From Cryptomeria japonica (lineage: Eukaryota > Streptophyta > Pinopsida > Cupressales > Cupressaceae), in NCBI RefSeq assembly GCF_030272615.1, contig NC_081410.1, forward strand, positions 571,775,241-571,839,240: a stretch of DNA of 64,000 nt, in the 5' to 3' direction. The translations under genes and the position numbers were made by a program. The notes under the pieces are model-generated. The model was not told the DNA's origin. It did not search any database and was given only the letters and a program-made list of their open reading frames with translations. Below are positions 60,514 through 64,000 of the stretch, one piece after another; the stretch's first letter is position 1, and each line of letters begins with the position of its first letter.

Positions 60514-62544
60514 ATTTCTCTCTAGACCCTTTGGAAGGGTCAGAAGCGAAATTTGCATTTTAGCTCAAATTTCATCATCTCCTTGCCTTGAACTTCTCTT
60601 GACCTTTGAATTGCTTTCTTCTGAAGACATCATTTATTTGACCCCAAAAAAGACCAAAAAGAGGATTTCGCTTTGGACCTAGGCCAGGGACAGGACGTAT
60701 TTAGAATTTCGCTCTAGACCCTTTTGGAAGGGCCAGGAGCGAAATTTGCATTCTAGGACAAAATCTTCACAACTTATGACCATGACTTGCTCAAATGCAT
60801 GCCTAAGGATGCCCCTTAATCTCAATCAACACTAGGTTTGATGTAAAATTGGAGCAAAATGGAGTTTTTAAGGATTTCGCTCTGGACCCTTTGGAAGGGT
60901 CAGCAGCGAAATTCATGATTTAGGACAAAATCTATCATTTCTCTACTCCAAAATGCCGTCCAAGGCAAGCATACATTAGTATTCTCTCCACCAAGGCCTG
61001 GGAATCCATTTCTTAATCTCAATCATGGGCGAATGAGGTGATTTTGGGAATTTCGCTCTGGACCCTTTGGAAGGGTCAGGAGCGAAATTCACTCTTTAGC
61101 TCAAAATGCTTACTTTTTGAACTCATAACCCATTCAAATACATGCCTATGGCCATCTTTAAGTCCAATTCACCTTCATCAACGTTTGGTCTAACACAAAT
61201 TTGAAAGAAAAAGGATATTTTGAGAATTTCACTTTGGACCCTTTGGAAGGGTCAGTTCGCTCTGGACCCTTTGGAAGGGTCAGGAGCGAAATTCTTGTTC
61301 TAGCTCAAAATTTTGATCATTGGTGGCCACAACTCATTCAAAGCCATGCCTATGGGTCTCTCCAAGATCAATCCACCCTGATCCACACTTGGTTAGACAC
61401 AAAAATGGAAGGAAAAGAGGGATTTTAGGAATTTCGCCCTGGACCCTTTGGAAGGGTTAGGAGCAAAATTCATGTTTTAGGCTTGACTCTTCATTCTTTC
61501 AACTCCAATCCACCTAAAAAAGGAAAGGACACATCAATCTACTCCCATCCACACCATAAAACCAAGAATTTGACTTTCTTCCAAGGAAAAATGGGTGTTC
61601 TCAAGAATTTCGCTCTGGACCCTTTGGAAGGGTCGGGAGCAAAATTCTAGTTTTGCTCAATTCCTTCACATTTGGTGATCACAAGCAACTTAAACCCATG
61701 CTTAAGGACATCTTCAATCTTAATTCAACCTGACCCACACTTGGCTTGACACAAAATTGAGAGAAAAAGGGAGGTTTTAGGAATTTCGCTTTGGACCCTT
61801 TGGAAGGGCTAGGAGCGAAATTCACATTCTTGGTTGATTTCACACCTCTTTCATCCAATCCATCTTAAAACTTGATCAAAATCGCCCTCCTCTTGCCACA
61901 TTCAAGTGAATTTGCCACCTACTTAGTTCAAAACAAGGTCTTTCCAATGTCCTAGGCAAGATAGAGGGTCAAATGAGGATTTCACTCTGGACCCTTTGGA
62001 AGGGTCAGGAGCGAAATTCTCATTTTGAGCTAATTTATCACTTATTTTCTCCTTTTCATGCCTTGGACATACTTTGTTAGGCTTCCTTCCATCATGATAA
62101 TGTAATTTGCTCTTCAAGTTGACATCTAGCCCAAGATTTTGTGAAAAATAAGGTTTTACATGAATTTCGCTCTGGACCCTTTGGAAGGGTTAGGAGCGAA
62201 ATTCACCTTAGGCTATAATCCTGACTTCATCTTTCACATTTCTTCATTCCAAATAAGTGTTTTGCCTTCACTCAAGCCTGGGAATGAGCAAGTTCGTGGC
62301 TTTGGGCAATGTAGAGTGTCTTATAGAGGAATTCGCTCTGGACCCTTTGGAAGGGTCAAGAGCGAACTTCCTATTCTAGGCTTGATTCTCTTTGGAGTTG
62401 ACTTGACTTCGCCTTAGACTGGCATCTTGATCCATTTATTTTCCTATTTTTGCAAATTCTCTCAACCACTCACTGACTTAGGTCAAATTTTAGGTCCCTT
62501 ATGAAATTTCGCTCTGGACCCTTTGGAAGGGTTAGGAGCGAAAT
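60514..62544 (-). repeat. Hairpin array, copy in the E5 5' LTR (12 units)
   Basis: Cores start at about 60514, 60706, 60874, 61050, 61226/61256, 61431, 61607, 61783, 61979, 62164, 62330 and 62506. At 61226-61292 two cores are fused (…AAGGGTCAG|TTCGCTCTGG…), the scar of a deletion between two units. Single-base variants often keep pairing, for example GGGTTAGG gives a G-T pair and GGGTCAAG a T-A pair on the plus strand. Confidence 0.93.
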
Positions 62545-62975
62545 TCATGATTTGCTCAAATTCCTTGACCTTTTCATCAAATCATCATGTCTAGATTTGT
62601 CCAAGGCATCTCCAAAGTACAGATAGGTCAACTACTTATCAATCAACACTCAAGACTTCATCACTCACCAATTTGACCTAACTCAGACCTTCAAAGATGA
62701 TATTCACTCACCCAGCTTCATTGGCCTCCTCAAACTCAAACAAGACACATTTAGCAACAAGAGCAAAACTTCGCCCTATGGAAGACTTTCAAAGATGACC
62801 CTAACCCTGAGCATCCACTGACTCATCCTAGCTAAAACAGAGCCTGCTATCTTAGTGATCCCTTTGGCAACACTCAACATGCAAAGGCTAATAGACAAAA
62901 CCCTAGAAGACCCAGAAAGCAAAAAAAGGAGGGGTCCCCATTTGCAATGGGGCGATGTGTGAATACTTCACAATA

Positions 62976-63340
62976 CTACCCCAAGAGGGTTTTCCACTCA
63001 TGAAAATCTGTGTTACATGTTATTCATTGTCTCATTAGATCGCTTTGATATTCTTTGTCAATCTGCCCTATTATTGATATCTTGTTCAAAAAGTTTGTCA
63101 TATTGACTGTTTCATTCAAGGATTAAAGTAGTTCAGATAAGTATTGTTCCATTCTGTTTTCTTTTCAAAAGTCCGAGTTTCAAAAGTATAAAAGAACTTT
63201 TCAATTATGTTCATGTTGAATGGTTAAAGGTATATGCTTTTATAAAATCAAATCTGGTGTGTAAATTGTTTATATGCTGAGTCAAAATATCTGATGACTC
63301 TGATTCACCCCCTCCTCTCAGAGTCAGTTCACTTCCAACA
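62976..63340 (+). repeat. 3' LTR of E3, second part
   Basis: From CTACCCCAAGAGGGTTTTCC this matches 24652-25014 of the E3 5' LTR. It ends CACTTCCAACA and is followed by the TSD GTTAC (63341-63345). Confidence 0.95.
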
Positions 63341-63364
63341 GTTACATCATCTCATTTGTTTTTC

Positions 63365-63786
63365 AACAAAACTTAAGACTATCAAAATGGTAGGCATGCT
63401 CACCAACTGGATTGTTGAGGAAAAAAATAACTATCCAACTGCCTTTCTCACCAACTGCCAAAGCCCAAAATAAATCATTCACACTCATGCCCTTCTTATC
63501 CTTGAACACACAAGGTGTCCAACAATTTTTCAGTTGCAAGGCTATATATCCTTTGATAGGAAGCTTAGCTTCCTTGTAAACATCCTACATTTCTATAAGA
63601 TAGCGCTTCACTGTCTATGTTGATGAAAGGATATCTACTGACTGTGACATTTGTTGCTCTCTGCAGATCAAAGTTACCCTCACCATTGTGCATCTTCTTC
63701 AATGAAACGGTGTAACCAGTGAGGAAAACGGGGCCTATGTTCAACAAGCAATGGTGGATAGGAGGATGAAACAAGGGGAGAGACAA
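63365..63786 (-). pseudogene. Possible coding fragment outside E3, unrecognised
   Basis: On the minus strand a frame from 63786 (M-S-L-P-L-F) reads well to about 63590 (…Y-P-F-I-N-I-D-S-E-A). A one-base shift there leads into a second open stretch to about 63365 (D-V-Y-K-E-A-K-L-P-I-K-G-Y, then G-E-K-G-S-W-I-V). Composition is normal for protein, unlike the AT-driven frames elsewhere. It may be a decayed gene piece or an old transposon piece; I do not recognise it and saw no clear splice sites. Confidence 0.3.
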
Positions 63787-64000
63787 AAAAAAACAATAAG
63801 TTTCAACATGTGTAAGAGTTCAAGATGATTAGAGTGTAATACATTAATTTATATACGATAACATCTATTTGAAACATGGTCAATTTGGTATAAAACAAAT
63901 GATGTATTGAGTGTAATTATGTAATGTCGTCGTCCTTCTGATCTAAGGCTTACGGTTAGCTCACCAATTAAATGAAATCACAGAGAATTTCTTTTTACTT
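63787..64000. other. Non-coding right edge
   Basis: AT-rich sequence; nothing recognised. Confidence 0.5.

Larger units (their letters stand above)
31746..62975 (-). mobile_element. E5: LARD-like LTR element with hairpin-array LTRs, nested in E3
   Basis: On the minus strand the element reads 5' LTR (62975-58910), a TTGGCGCTAGAAGGAGGG primer-site-like sequence, an unrecognised ORF, non-coding DNA, a purine-rich stretch GGTGGCGCTAGA, and the 3' LTR (36352-~31750). Host sequence CTAC(A/C) flanks it: CTACA at 31742-31746 and CTACC at 62976-62980, a 5-bp TSD with one mismatch. Once E4 and E6 are removed, the internal part is about 3.1 kb against LTRs of 4.1-4.6 kb. These proportions are those described for LARDs. 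There is no protease, integrase, RT or RNase H. A GGCGC-type primer site suggests Ty3/gypsy ancestry (inference). Confidence 0.85.
58910..62975 (-). repeat. 5' LTR of E5 (~4.07 kb)
   Basis: It matches 31750-36352 throughout, but lacks about 530 bp of the hairpin array. Minus-strand start is at 62975 (last base A of CACAATA) and the end at 58910 (ATACATCA). Short open frames inside are not conserved between the two LTRs. Confidence 0.88.
23070..63345 (+). mobile_element. E3: Ty1/copia (Sirevirus-like) element, host of the nest, TSD GTTAC
   Basis: The 5' LTR is 23075-25014. The 3' LTR starts at 30204 and is split by E5 after 31745; its remainder is 62976-63340. GTTAC flanks both ends (23070-23074 and 63341-63345). 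This proves that the sequence at 62981-63340, 31 kb away, is the end of the same LTR. The internal region carries a primer site, decayed gag-pol and three polypurine tracts before the 3' LTR. Without the nested DNA the element would be about 9 kb. Extended LTRs, multiple polypurine tracts and a long coiled-coil gag are traits of Sireviruses; lineage assignment is inference. Confidence 0.95.

Noticed and set aside
1-64000. tRNA, rRNA, U2, U4, U5 or U6 genes
   Set aside because: Looked for by characteristic starts and box motifs; only U1 was found, though a degraded tRNA could be missed by eye.

Overview
This is nuclear DNA from a vascular plant. The evidence is Ty1/copia elements primed on initiator Met-tRNA (TGGTATCAGAGC-type primer sites), LTRs flanked by 5-bp target-site duplications (TSDs), and a U1 snRNA gene with plant-type promoter and 3' box. 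The repeat load, long LTRs and deep nesting suggest a large, slowly purged genome such as a conifer or other gymnosperm. The species cannot be fixed from the sequence, and no complete protein-coding host gene is visible.

Left part (1-16341): a decayed minus-strand Copia remnant (1-~2313, 'E1') with two LTR fragments in inverted orientation; a probable solo LTR (2319-3569); about 7 kb of AT-rich sequence with no recognisable gene, interrupted by microsatellites at 7571-7817 and 9036-9186; a well-preserved U1 snRNA gene at 11121-11281; more AT-rich sequence; and an overlapping pair of inverted repeats at 15336-15474.

Centre: element E2 (+, 16342-21981, TSD GTTAG) is a full-length Copia element inserted in the second copy of a ~330-bp tandem duplication.

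Right part (23070-63345) is one locus built as a Russian doll. E3 (+, Copia with Sirevirus-like traits, 23075-63340, TSD GTTAC) has its 3' LTR split by E5 (-, 31746-62975). E5 is a LARD-like element with 4.1-4.6 kb LTRs that contain a ~176-bp-period array of near-palindromic hairpins, and its only ORF is unrecognised. E5 in turn holds E4 (+, 36408-43104, TSD CAATT, full Copia polyprotein) and E6 (-, 43749-56465, TSD AACCT). E6 is a gag-only non-autonomous element with a second long ORF of unknown function and no pol. The 5' LTR of E6 is split by E7 (-, 50506-55488, TSD AGAAG), a Tork-like Copia element with only two premature stops in a ~1,300-codon ORF. The insertion order is therefore E3, then E5, then E4 and E6, then E7.

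Almost all disabling changes in the polyproteins are C-to-T or G-to-A type (CAR to TAR, TGG or CGA to TGA, Cys to Tyr), as expected from decay of methylated cytosines. Intact pol genes of E2, E3, E4 and E7 are not present, but their former products (Gag, protease, integrase, RT, RNase H) are the type of machinery that could have mobilised the pol-less E5 and E6. The best candidates for something undescribed are the hairpin array and ORF of E5, the ORF2 of E6, and the U1 locus.
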